NCBI RefSeq assembly: GCF_905475345.1
Contig: NC_066608.1
Coordinates: forward strand, 1,161,001-1,225,000
DNA: 64,000 bases
Reading direction: 5' to 3'
Origin: Vespula vulgaris
Lineage: Eukaryota; Arthropoda; Insecta; Hymenoptera; Vespidae
Below, piece by piece: positions 1-11,500 of the stretch. How positions within the stretch are numbered: position 1 is the first letter of the stretch; each line of letters begins with the position of its first letter. The notes below the pieces were generated by a model, which worked only from the letters and a program-made list of their open reading frames with translations, searched no databases and had not been told where the DNA came from. A program made the position numbers and the translations under genes.

Positions 1-1510
1 TGACACTTATGTTCTCTGTCATTCATATTTATACATCTTTACTTTTATTACTTATATACTTTTATTAATTATAGATTTTTGATAACTTTATTGATTATAT
101 ACTTTTATTTATTATATTCATTATTTTTATTAACTATTATTAATCATTAGTCTCGGGTGGGACCCTTGGGAGGGGCCCTCGGGTGTGGGCCTTAGGCGGG
201 TTTCGTTCTTTCGCTAGGGAAATATTGAACTCAATTATGTTACTGTGATTTTCGTCGAGTTAACCATTCTTCGAGATACACATTCATCGTTCGAAATTCT
301 ACTTTTCTCACTCACACTTCTGCAAATACTCTCAGTTTCTTTTCTCTTTTGTCTCTTCTTCCTTCTTTTTCTCTTTTCTTTTTATCCTTTTTGATCATCT
401 TTTGATACTGTCTTTCTGTTTCAGGTTAGATCATCGAGGGAGCTATCATCTAGGGAGCCATCATCGAGGGACCGATCATCGTGAAATTAAATTTTTACAG
501 GAAAGTATTTGAATGTAAATGTCTTTTTGCATATAACTTTACATGTAATTTTACATATAATTTTTGCTATTATATTTAATTTTTATCTTTTTAGTTTTTT
601 TCTTTATATTTAATTTTTATATTTTAATTTTTTCTCTTATATTTAATTTTTGCTCTTATATTTAATTTTTATTGTCTTTTAAATATTTGCTTTAATATTG
701 AATTTTTACTATTTTTTTAATTCTTCTTTTAAATTTATGTTTTCTTTAATTCTTTTTCTGTTTCAGATTAGGTGACCGAGGGACCGATCATCGTGGGATT
801 TTTACACGGAAGTTAATGGAACCTCTCTGCATATAATTCTTATTATATGCAGGGAGGGTATGTCTCCTTGCTTCCGTACGCGAATGATAGGTAAAACACT
901 CACGCGTGTGACGGCCGGCACACGCGTGGGTGTTCGCGGACGCGAGATAAAGTCCTGCCGAGGACTACGTTTTGATTTTGAAATCGAATTAGACACGACC
1001 GGTCGTGTCTCGAGATGTCTGAAGCCGACGGAGTGGAGGGTGGAGCAATCTGTAAGCGGGGTTTTATACATCTCCAGTTTGCTGAGAAATCTGAAGCTCC
1101 CGAAGCGGAAAGGCATCTCGGATCGCGGATTGTAGAGTAGACTCCCCGTTAGCCCGTGGGTCCCCAGATGCAGCTACCTCCACGCGGTGGGACCTGGGTC
1201 GGTAGTACTTGCGATATATTGAAATCTGTCAAATTGTTTCTAAAATCTTTAATTAAATTATATATGTTATCTAAAATCTATAATGAAATTGTATATACAA
1301 TCATATAGCGCAAGTACTACCGGGCGAATGGCTGCATATTTCAATCTCTTTCCAAAATCTCTTTTCTGACAAATTTCAATTAGAATAATTTAAATTAATT
1401 ATATTTTAAATTGCTAATCATACTTTAACAGATAAATAGATTGAATATATCAAAAGTTTAAATTAATATTGTTATAAAATTAATACCGAAACGGACAGAA
1501 AACTTTTCTA
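1..1510 (+). repeat. Hairpin-rich tandem repeat, unit 1
   Basis: This is the first of four related units and is probably cut by the window edge. It opens with AT-rich DNA, then a GC-rich head near 150-215, a long pyrimidine tract, and a GC-rich core at about 780-1200. The core is a chain of hairpins: a 14-bp stem at 823-856 with one wobble pair, a 16-bp stem at 895-934, a short AGTCCT/AGGACT stem near 952-967, and a perfect 20-bp palindrome at 991-1010. It closes with a long-range stem pairing 1200-1213 with 1309-1322. The bottom of that stem is extended by TGCAGC (1169-1174) facing GCTGCA (1331-1336). Open frames on both strands across the core follow from the palindromes and GC content and are not called genes. 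The family is not recognised. Confidence 0.8.
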
Positions 1511-2885
1511 TAACACATATGTTCTCTGTCATTTATATTTATCCATGTTTACTTTTATTACTTATATACTTTTATTAATTATAGATTTTTGATAATTATA
1601 TTGATTATATACTTTTATTTATTATATTTATTACTTTTATTAACTATTATTAATTATTAGTCTTGGGTGGGACCCTTGGGAGGGGCCCTCGGGTGTGGGC
1701 CTTAGGCGGGTTTCGTTCTTTCGCTAGGGAAAAATTGAACTCAATTATGTTACTCTGTCGAGTTAACCATTCTTCGAGATACACATTCATCGTTCGAAAT
1801 TCTACTTTTTTCACTCACATTTCCGCAAATACTCTCAGTTTCTTTTCTCTTTTGTCTCTTCTTCCTTCTTTTTCTCTTTTCTTTTTACCCTTTTTGATCA
1901 TCTTTTGATACTGTCTTTCTGTTTCAGGTTAGATCATCGAGGGAGCCATCATCGAGGGACCGATCATCGTGAAATTAAATTTTTACAGGAAAGTATTTGA
2001 ATGTAAATGTCTTTTTGCATATAATTTTACATGTAATTTTACATATTATTTTTGCTATTATATTTAATTTTTATCTTTTTAGTTTTTTTCTTTATATTTA
2101 ATTTTTATATTTTAATTTTTTCTCTTATATTTAATTTTTGCTCTTATATTTAATTTTTATTGTCTTTTAAATATTTGCTTTAATATTGAATTTTTACTAA
2201 CTTTTTAATTCTTCTTTTAAATTTATGTTTTCTTTAATTCTTTTTCTGTTTCAGATTAGGTGTCCGAGGGACCGATCATCGTGGGATTTTTACACGGAAG
2301 TTAATGGAACCTCTCTGCATATAATTCTTATTATATGCAGGGAGGGTATGCCTCCTTGCTTCCGTACGCGAATGATAGGTAAAACACTCACGCGTGTGAC
2401 GGCCGGCACACGCGTGGGTGTTCGCGGACGCGAGATAAAGTCCTGCCGAGGACTACGTTTTGATTTTGAAATCGAATTAGACACGACCGGTCGTGTCTCG
2501 AGATGTCTGAAGCCGACGGAGTGGACGGTGGAGCGATCTGTAAGCGGGGTTTTATACATCTCCAGTTTGCTGAGAAATCTGAAGCTCCCGAAGCGGAAAG
2601 GCATCTCGGATCGCGGATTTTAGAGTAGAGTCCCCGTTAGTCCGCGGGTCTCTACTTGCAGCAACCTCCACGCGGTGGGACCTGGGTCGGTAATACTTGC
2701 GTTATGTCGTAATCTTATGAGATACAAGTATTACCGAGCGAATGGCTGCACATTTCAAAATCTTTTCCAATATCTTTTCCATGTAATTCTAAGTTACATT
2801 TCGCATGGTTTCATACATCTTTTGTATTTTCTACAATAAGTTGACAGTCATTTATATTCATTGTAACGCATAGCTCTATAATGTA
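1511..2885 (+). repeat. Hairpin-rich tandem repeat, unit 2
   Basis: This is a near-identical direct copy of unit 1, offset by 1510 bp (for example the segment at 11 recurs at 1521). The small indels seen are a 9-bp loss near 1755 and one fewer copy of an ATCATCGAGGGAGC-type microrepeat near 1935. The same hairpins recur at 2311-2344 and 2383-2422, and the 20-bp palindrome at 2479-2498. The closing stem is 2688-2699 with 2725-2736. Compared with unit 1, one base pair of that stem has changed on both sides (GTAG to GTAA, CTAC to TTAC), so pairing is kept. The loop of the closing stem is unrelated to that of unit 1 and much shorter. Confidence 0.8.
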
Positions 2886-3870
2886 ATAATTAATCGGGAT
2901 TAATTATTATGGTTTCTCTCGGGTGGGTCCCATGAGGGGGCTCATGGGCGTGGGCTTCTGTGCGGGTCTCCTTCTTTCTGCATCGAAAAATCAAGCTGGG
3001 TTTTTGTACTCTGGTTTTCGTCGATCTTTTATGTTCATCTTTTCTTCCCAATTTCATCTTCTTCGCACGTGCATGTGTTCCATTACATCTTACGGATATT
3101 CTTTTCTTTCTTTTCTTTTCTGCTCCATCTTTTTCACGTGTGCGCACGTTCTGGCTTTCCTCTCTTGTCATTTCTTCTCCTTTTCTTTTCTTTCTCTTCT
3201 TCTTTTCCTCTTCTTCGCAAATCTCGATATATCCGCGCGGAATACGGGTAGGATAGAAAGAACATTTACGCCTGTGTCGGCGGGCACAGACGTGGTGTTC
3301 TCGGGCGCGAATTAAAGTCCTTCGGTAATGGACTTCGTTTGATTGCCAGAACGAATAAATGATCGGTCGTGTGTCGGTTCGTGTGCTGCCGAGCGGTATG
3401 GCTTGCTATCCGTAAGCGTGGACTGACCCTCCTCCAGTTAGCTGCCTGAAGTCTTGGTTAGTGCGTGGACGTCGCGAACGCGGATTTAGAATAGAGTCAC
3501 CGTTATTATAACACTCCCGGGAGTGTTCGGGCGCGATTAAAAGTCCTACCGGGGACTTCGTTTTATAGAACGCCGATTATTTGAACACGCCGATCACGCG
3601 AATTTCAGAGTAGAGACCCCGTTAGACCGTGGGTCTCCAACTGCAGCAACCTCCACGCGGTGGGACCTGGGTCGGAAGTACTTGCGTTTCGTCAAATCTT
3701 TTGGTGTGCAAGTATTGCCGAGCGAATGGCTGCGTTCTCTAAGACTTATCTAAAATTTCTTCTATATAATTCCAAATTAAATATCGAAGTACGTACGTTT
3801 CACATTCTTTTTTACACCTTCCATATATTCGGCAGTAAATACGCAGTCATTTCTATTCATTGAAAGCTGT
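2886..3870 (+). repeat. Hairpin-rich tandem repeat, unit 3
   Basis: This is a shorter, diverged relative of units 1 and 2, with the same order of parts: GC-rich head (about 2916-2975), pyrimidine tract, hairpin core, and closing stem with a GCTGC end. The head contains a perfect CCCATGAG/CTCATGGG hairpin (2930-2949). The core stem at 3261-3299 corresponds to 895-934 of unit 1 and keeps pairing partly through different bases. A second core module follows, with a perfect 18-bp palindrome at 3510-3527 and an AGTCC/GGACT hairpin, so the module looks internally duplicated. The closing stem is 3673-3685 with 3708-3720, with one mismatch and one G-T pair. Confidence 0.75.
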
Positions 3871-4800
3871 GTAATAATTGAAATAATTATTCGAGAATAA
3901 TTATCATAGTTTCTCTCGGGTGGGTCCCTTGGGATGGGCCCTTGGGCGTGGGCTTCTGTGCGGGTCTCCTTCTTTCTGTACCGAAAAATCCAGCTCAATT
4001 TCCGTACTCTGACTTCGGTCGAATTCATTTTCTCTTTTCTTTTCTTTTCTATGTCCATCTTTTCATTTCAATTTCATCGTTTTCACACGTGCCTGTGTTA
4101 TATTATAACTTCCGGATATCCTTTCTTTCTATTCTTCTGAGTTTTGTCGTATTCACGTGCGCGCATATTTCTGTTTTCTTTTCCTCTTTCTCTTCTTCGC
4201 GGTTTTCGATCTATCGGCGCAGATCCGATGTATCGTCGAAAGGTTCGTTTCATAATCGATTGCTAGACGCGAATACGGGCAGGATAGGAAGAACACTCAT
4301 GCCTGTGTCGGCGGGCATAGGCGTGGTGTTCTCGGGCGCGAATAAAAGTCCTACGGTAAAGGACTTCGTTTGATTGCTAAACCGAATAATGACCGGTCGT
4401 GTGTCGGTTCGTGTGCTGCCGAGCGGTATGGAATTGCTATCCGTAAGCGTGGACTGATCCTCCTCCTGTTAGCCGCCTGAATTCTCGGTTGGTACGTGGA
4501 CGCCGCGAACGCGAATTTAGAGTAGAGTCACCGTTATTATAACACTCCCGGGAGTGTTCGGGCGCGATTAAAAGTCCTACCGGGGACTTCGTTTTATAGA
4601 ACGCCGATTACTTGATCACGCCGGTCACGCGAATTTTAGAGTAGAGCCCCCGTTTAGCCCGTGGGTCCCCAGATGCAGCAACCTCCAAGTGGTGGGACCT
4701 GGGTCGGTAGTACTTGCGATATATTGAAATTTATGTTGAAATTATACTTAGGAAGATATTAAATCGCAAGTACTACCGAGCGAATGGCTGCATATTTTTA
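3871..4800 (+). repeat. Hairpin-rich tandem repeat, unit 4
   Basis: This is a close relative of unit 3, offset by about 997 bp. It has the same two-module core: a stem at 4292-4330 held by standard and G-T pairs, a perfect 18-bp palindrome at 4541-4558, and AGTCC/GGACT hairpins near 4345-4365 and 4572-4588. The closing stem is a perfect 16-bp pairing of 4705-4720 with 4763-4778. After GCTGCA (about 4790) the GC-rich signal stops and ordinary AT-rich DNA begins, which marks the right edge of the array. Confidence 0.75.
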
Positions 4801-5325
4801 TATGTTTCTAAAGTATTTTTCTTTTCGCTTTTAAGTATACATTAGAGTATCTACATTTTACGTTGTTAATCATACTGTTGTTATATGCTATGTATATTGC
4901 TGTGTATAATTCGATACTGTTTTATAATTCGATGATTATTACTCGATTAGTAGCAGTTATTTATATACGTGTGTGGATATATTAATTTATTTCAATCTAA
5001 CTTACAAGATCATTAGAAAAGATAGCTCCTATCTTGAAAATATTTTTATTATATACAAAAGTTTCTCTCACATACAAACTCCATTATTAGATTACTCTTG
5101 AAAACTTTATAATCGAAACAAACTTATACATAGATGTAATAATTGTAGAGTATGTTCAGTGTTTCCTTATTAGTTCATATTTCTGTCGTATCTGTCGCTG
5201 TAGTCGCATACGCGACAAGTAATAGGTAGGTTCGCGTATTCTTTAGTCAACGGACGTAAGATTTTAATCGTAGCATTAAAATTGAGTGAAACTGAAACAT
5301 TGTAAGGGCATTTTGTTAGTTAAAT
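4801..5325. other. AT-rich spacer and MED6 upstream region
   Basis: No gene is seen. The DNA is AT-rich to about 5155. The last 170 bases (5156-5325) are less AT-rich, contain a short inverted TCGC/GCGA motif near 5206-5218, and probably hold the promoter and 5' UTR of MED6. Confidence 0.4.
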
Positions 5326-6508
5326 ATGATATCTGGAAGATCTGCAGTCACAGGTATTTATTTATATAAATATATTAATATTTTTTTTCTAATTCGTTAT
5401 TTTCTTTAATTTATACTGAATTCATAGGTTATAACCTCTAAATCTATATATCTTAAGATATTGAGTATATGTTATTTTTTCTATTTATTTAAATAAATGA
5501 ACCATTATTTAATATAAATTATATTAATATAAATTATTATTAATCATCTGTAAAATTTCAATGAGTATTTCTTTTGCAGAAAATCCTTTGGGGTTTTCTT
5601 GGCACGACAGTGCCTGGATCCCAGTACTTAATCCAAGCAATATAATGGATTATTTTTCTGAACGAAGTAATCCTTTTTATGATAGGACATGTAATAACGA
5701 AATTGTAAAAATGCAACGTCTAAGTCCCGATCAATTAACGTAAGAATGTAATTTAGAATGGATTTCATTTATAGCGTAATATATATAAGGTTAATAAGTT
5801 AAATATATTAAATAAATTATTATTGATTTTTTAAGAAATATGACTGGCTTGGAATATATTCTTCTACACGTTCAAGAACCTATTTTATATGTAATTAGAA
5901 AACAACATCGTCATTCTCCTACTTTAGCTGCACCACTTGCAGATTATTATATCATTGCAGGTGTTGTATATCAAGCTCCAGATTTAGCATCAATCGTTAG
6001 TTCTAAATTGGTAAGCATTGGCATGAGAGAAAGAGAATATTTCTTCTATAGAACATTCTTTTCTTTAATATATTGCGGTTGCTTCAATACAGCTTTCCAC
6101 AGTTCATCATTTACAATCTGCATTTGAAGAAGCTAGTTCATGTTCCCGTTATCATCCTAGTAAAGGATATTATTGGGATTTTAAAAATGGAAAATCCATT
6201 ACTGCTAAGAAAGAAACACCAGTACGTGAAGAACCAAGTTCCTTATTTCAGCGTCAAAGAGTAGATATGTTACTTGGAGAACTTACACGTAAATTTCCTT
6301 TACCTGTACCAAAACCAGCACATCAGGCAACAGAAACTAGTAAACATTAATTACTTGAAGCATTAATTAATTGAATCTCTAAAAAAAATTCACAATTTTA
6401 TAATTCCATATTATTTATCATTTTATAGCTACTGAAATTAAACAAGAAGTGAAGGTTGAAAAAAAGGATATGAAACCACCACCAGAAAAGAAACCAAGAG
6501 TAAATTAA
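5326..6508 (+). CDS. MED6: Mediator of RNA polymerase II transcription subunit 6
   Basis: MED6 is a head-module subunit of Mediator, which couples activators to RNA polymerase II in the nucleus. Five exons are inferred: 5326-5353, 5580-5739, 5836-6010, 6093-6339 and 6429-6508. They give 229 residues, close to the usual animal length of about 245. The sequence shows the hallmark stretches of the family: the conserved SWHDSAWIP, YFSERSNPFYDRTCNNE, ADYYIIAGVVYQAPDL, SRYHPSKGYYWDF and EEPSSLFQRQRVD. The C-terminus is Lys/Glu-rich, as in other animals. The start is the only ATG that reads in frame into exon 2 through a good CAG/GTATTT donor. Every junction has GT/AG ends and consistent phase. The last exon is the least certain because intron 4 is short and AT-rich; without it the protein would end at a TAA at 6348. 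Confidence 0.96.
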
Positions 6509-7075
6509 AGAGAATATTTTTTTGTAAATCTATAAAAAACATGTACACCATTGTGATATATAAAAACTAGGTAAGTAAAATTCTTTTTTATAAAAATATG
6601 GATATATATAATGATAATTGTATTCATAAGTGAAAAAAATAATTTTGTAAAAAATAATTTTGTTTTACATTGAATTGTATAAATACATATTTAAATGTAG
6701 GATGAAATCTGATGTATTTCTGTAATTGATATTAAAAATCTGTCTATATAATTTTAATGAAATTGTGTAAAAAAGTTTTTGTTAATATTTTCAGTCTTTA
6801 TTTAAATTGTTGCATTTTGTCATGGTATTAAAAAGACGCGGGAAATAAATACTATACCTACATGAAAGGGCCCTTACGCAATGGCTCGTTTTACGTTTAA
6901 TTTCATACGGCACTGTCAATATCATCTCATTAGATATTTGCGCGCATGCGTAGGAATTAATTTATAATATAAAAAATTATGTATTTACGTTTTTGATAGA
7001 TCTCACATAGAAATGTATTAGTCCAATATATTATATTAAATTATTAGAAATAGATTTGGTAAAGTAGAGCGAAGA
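6509..7075. other. MED6 3' UTR and intergenic region
   Basis: No coding signal is seen. The sequence is AT-rich. An AATAAA at 6844-6849 is a possible poly(A) signal, and the 200 bases before 7076 probably carry the promoter and 5' UTR of the next gene. Confidence 0.4.
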
Positions 7076-7839
7076 ATGTGCGACGATAACGTGTGCGATG
7101 GTGGCTTAGAAACTAAAATTTGTCAAGATGAAGATTATACTTTCGATGAATTTATCACGAATTTGCAACATAAGAAGTGTAAAGTGATACAACTGGTACG
7201 AAGACAAATACATGAGTTCAGGGATATGCAAGTACGATTTGTTTTTTATCTGTACTATCTATATACATCGATTAATTAACAAAAATAAGGAAGGATAAAT
7301 ATTTCAAATAATTTCAAAATTATATTCTCTCATAACCTTTGACGAAATTAATTTCTATATAAAAAAAGATATTCGATCGATGCTTTGAGCTAATATAAAT
7401 ATAAATGCTATAAGATAATTACATTTTTTCGTACTAATAATAAATAATATAATATTATTATATATAAGTAATATATTAATATTACTTATGAATCAAGTGC
7501 CATATATTGTATATTCAACAGATTTTTCCAATTGTAAATAACACGCAAGAAAAAATGTTTCGGTATAGGATGGAAGATCAATCATTTAGAGAAGATCAAA
7601 CGGAAAAAATGCCAGTGTCCTTATTTCATACGATTTCCAAAACATTGATTTCATCTCAAACCTGGATGGAATACATTTACTCTCGTTTATCTAGCAGATT
7701 TGTTTTAGCAACATTGTTTATTGGTACCTTGTTGTTGCTTATAATCTGTAGCAGTTTTCTTAAAGCATTTCTTTGCGGCAATAATCGATTCTATTTAATA
7801 TTATGTAGATATTTTTATACTAAACGTACAGTATTTTGA
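7076..7839 (+). CDS. Unrecognised small single-pass membrane protein
   Basis: Two exons are inferred, 7076-7231 and 7522-7839, joined in phase 0 through an ATGCAA/GTACGA donor and a TTCAACAG acceptor. They encode about 157 residues. The N-terminal half is acidic and cysteine-bearing (CDDNVCDGG near the start) and then becomes basic. One strong hydrophobic segment lies near residues 113-130 (FVLATLFIGTLLLLIICSSF), followed by a short Cys- and Arg-containing tail. There is no signal peptide, so a tail-near-C-terminus or type II membrane topology is likely. I do not recognise the family. Coding potential rests on the clean splice join and the balanced composition of exon 1 in an AT-rich region. 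The tail from about residue 137 is AT-codon-rich and could instead be read-through of an unseen donor. Confidence 0.55.
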
Positions 7840-8589
7840 ACATATTGAATGTTTTTGCCAATTTAGAATTAACATCGCAGCATATCTTTAGAGACAGGAC
7901 TAATTTATATTATCACATATGTTTTATAAAACATCCAAAAAATCTCAGATCTATTATCTTTTTCTTTGTATATGTATGTTTCTTTGTAATTTTTTATTAT
8001 TATTTCTTTTTCTTTTTTTTTCTTTTTTTATTCTTTTTTGGCATTTTTTAATCTGGATATAAAGATTATAGCATCCTAATGACGATACCAATCTTACATT
8101 TTTTTTATCCAATATTATTATGTCACTTTGTCTTCGTATTATAATAGGTATCATATCATATAAATCGTATTATCACAATATGTACAAAAGATATTATTAT
8201 TATCAATTTTAACAATGAAATAAGAGTCAAGAAGATTTTCGTTGTAACTTAAAGTTCGTTTTAAATATTCGTTGTGCATTCCAAATAATATAAAAAATTC
8301 AAATGATCATTGAATACCAAATAATAAAAGACTTGCAAGACTTGACACAAAATATATTAGACTTGGAATAATACATCACGTGTAGCGTTTAGTTAAATTA
8401 TGCGATTAGTCATTTTGATGTTCTTCATTAATTATTTCAATATCCACAAATCGCTGTGTAATTGATTTCATTAGGAGATATCTTTCTCACGATTCGATGA
8501 CATGTGATTCCTCGTCAATATGTTTGAATGATTCTTTAGGCTATGAAATTGGCCATCTTGATATGTTTGTCCTATTTATTCGAAAGATT
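7840..8589. other. Convergent 3' flanks
   Basis: No gene is seen. T-rich low-complexity sequence (about 7960-8050) and AT-rich DNA separate the 3' ends of the small membrane-protein gene (+) and the sidestep-like gene (-). Both 3' UTRs should lie here. Confidence 0.4.
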
Positions 8590-11500
8590 TTACACACAAC
8601 TTTCTGGACCAGGTATAGAGTTTGCAATAATAATTTCTTTCATCAAATTACGATCTGCTTTAAAACTGATCGGTTCCCAGGGTCTTGTGGAAAATGGATT
8701 TAACTGTAATAAAAAGATTGCAGAGCTTTAATATGATCAACAACAATAATAAAATAAAGTATACAAAAATCTTTATAAAATAATTTAGCGTTAATTTTAT
8801 AAAGTAGTATATCTAGTTTTAATTTTTGTTTAAATATAAGTTATATATTCAATTCAAACAAATATTTCTCTATCAGTACTTACATTACATCTGTTTGTTT
8901 GAAGGCCTTGTTTGTGAATATCGTATGGCGCAAACAATGTGTCTGGTCTTACTGGTAAAAATAATTGTGGTTCACGTTTCATTTTTTCTTGATCTGTATA
9001 AAAAATTTGTTTTAATTATAAACAATACAAATAGATATTATCTTTGAAAAGAAAATATCTTCTACAATGATTGTACCTTGTGGTGATTGTATAATATCAG
9101 GTTGTTTATTAAGTGCATAATCAGTGACCTGTTTCAAAGTATATTCAACAAAATAGGTATGGTCCCCATGAGTAACGTCAAGCATCGAGTTATTTCTCGA
9201 ATCTGGGGGAGTTATAATCGGTTGTTTCATGTATGGCTCGATGTGTGCAGGTGATGTGCTACCTCGACGACGATATATCATCATCATTACAAAAAGTACT
9301 GCTATTAGACAAGCCATTAGACATCCGATAAGTAGTAAAATTAATGGAATCATACTAACTCCACTATCTAAAAAAGAATTCATTTCCCAAAAATGAATAA
9401 ATTCTTTCCAATGAAAGATTTGAGTTATAAAACTTTGTTTATGTCGTTCTCTATTAAACATACCTGTGTGCTTTTCCGAATCTCTTAACATAATATCTTC
9501 CAATAAAAACACTTCACTTCGACCTTTAGCATTGACAGCATATGCAACTAAATAAAAGTGTGTTGCAGGTAATAGATCTGCAACTGCTATTCGAAAAATT
9601 GGAAGGTCGATAGATACGCTAGATACATTGAGACGTAAGTAACCAGATGCTACTTCGTAAGCCTCTAAACGAAATTCTTGAGGAAGTCCACCATTATATC
9701 CCGGTACACATTCGACTTCTAATATCTCTGAACTCTGATTTAACGATGCTTTTATAGTACAATTGTTTAAAGGACTTGGCTTCGCTATAACATAACGATC
9801 AATGACATTCATAAAAATCTATTTTTAGAATATCCCATTATCAATATTACCTGCAGGAATAACATGATACGTGCATGGTGTTTCTTGTTTACCAATCGCA
9901 TTCCTACCCCAACATGTTAAAGCTCCGTAATCTCTTTCAGAAACTGGTGTATAAATCAGTTCGCTCATGGTACCATTATTATTATCTAATTTTGCCGGAG
10001 CTACTTCAAAATTTTCACCGCTATTATTAAATTCCCAAACAAAATCCACTTCGTTAGGATCTGCATCAACTTCGCATCGAACCTTTACTGATTCTTCCAA
10101 CGACGCACCAATTACTGTAGGACTTGTTTTACAAACAGGTGCAACTGTAAAACCCCCCAAAAAATTACACGTATATAAATTAAATGAAAAATTTTTAGAT
10201 TGAAACTTTGATGTTCATTTACTTACACTGTATTCGTAAAGGAACAACAGGGCTTGTAGTTTCTCCACGATCGTTACTGGCAAGGCACGTGTAATTCCCT
10301 GCATTGTCACGTCCTATACTTTGAAGTACTAGACTCTGTGTACTCATTATTATCCCAGCTGAATAATTTTGAGTTAATACTGCACCCTAATAAAAAAATA
10401 TAATCAAAATAAATATTCTCAAATACATTCTTTAGAAAGCAAAATTTAAATCTTTTTCCAAATCGTTTTAACATTTATAAATATTCCACTATTTTTTACA
10501 TTATGTCTCCATGTTATTTTATGATGTTCTGGATTAGCTCGAACTTTGCATTCAAAATAGACGTCATCACCTTCTTTTATATTTTCTGCTTTCAATGTAC
10601 TACCCAGATGTAGTTGAACTTTTGGTGGAACTGTAAATAATTCTTATTGATGTTAATTATTTAATGAAATCTATATACGAGACTTGTTTAAATGTACTTA
10701 CAAACAACGTTTAATTGGAAAAAATCTTCTAAATATGCACCAGGCAATTCCGGATTTTCACCTCGACATTTGAGAATTTGAGAATTGTCATCTGGTATGG
10801 GACTGAATATTAACGTACTTAACACTACTGAAGAGTTACCATCGTCCAGTACCTATCCAATTTACGTTTTAACAAATTTATAGATATTTATCATATTGCA
10901 TAAATGTAATAATAAATAAAAAAAAAAGAAAAGGATTATTGACCTTGACATTTCTAAAGGGAACGTTTCCTTTCAACCATGTAACTCTTGCTCGAGGATG
11001 TGATCCTGCAGTTTCACAGCCTATAGAGTAATTCTTGTCTGTTTCTAGGACTGATAGTTTTGACAATATTTTTACGGACAGAGGCTTTACTGAAAAAAAA
11101 AAAATATCGTTTATCATTTTTGTATGAATTATATTTATCGAGTTGTTTGAAAAATTATAATGCTGTTTCTTAAAAAGAGGATATTTTTCTTAAATTAGAT
11201 TCATTTTAATTTCGTATTTCTTGTTGAAGATGGAAAATAATTCGTCACGAATTTTTTCATCGATATCTCGGTATTATTTGTAGATATTGAAATTACTTAC
11301 AGTAAATATCTAAAAGGACGCTCTTTTCCAAAGGAGGTATCAGATTTGTGTTGGCAGCTCGACATTTGTACATGGTGTTACGATGCTCCCTTCGTAACTG
11401 AGGTACAGTCAATTTGCTAACCACGATATTTTGTCCTATTTCTTCTAATCTTCCATCTACTTCCTTCTCATTCACTAACCAGCTTACAATTGGAGTTGGT

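Noticed and set aside
802..1135. Open frames on both strands of about 100 codons, repeated at 2225-2623
   Set aside because: Units 1 and 2 are recent copies, so shared openness is not evidence. The frames cross palindromic stems and do not survive in units 3 and 4.
2890..4373. Several overlapping frames of 60-143 codons in units 3 and 4
   Set aside because: They run through pyrimidine tracts and hairpins, are Phe/Ser- or Lys/Arg-rich, and lack a shared conserved protein between the two units.
1..4800. CRISPR-like or rDNA spacer array
   Set aside because: Units are 1-1.5 kb, diverged and without regular spacers. No rRNA gene sequence is recognised nearby, and the organism is an animal.
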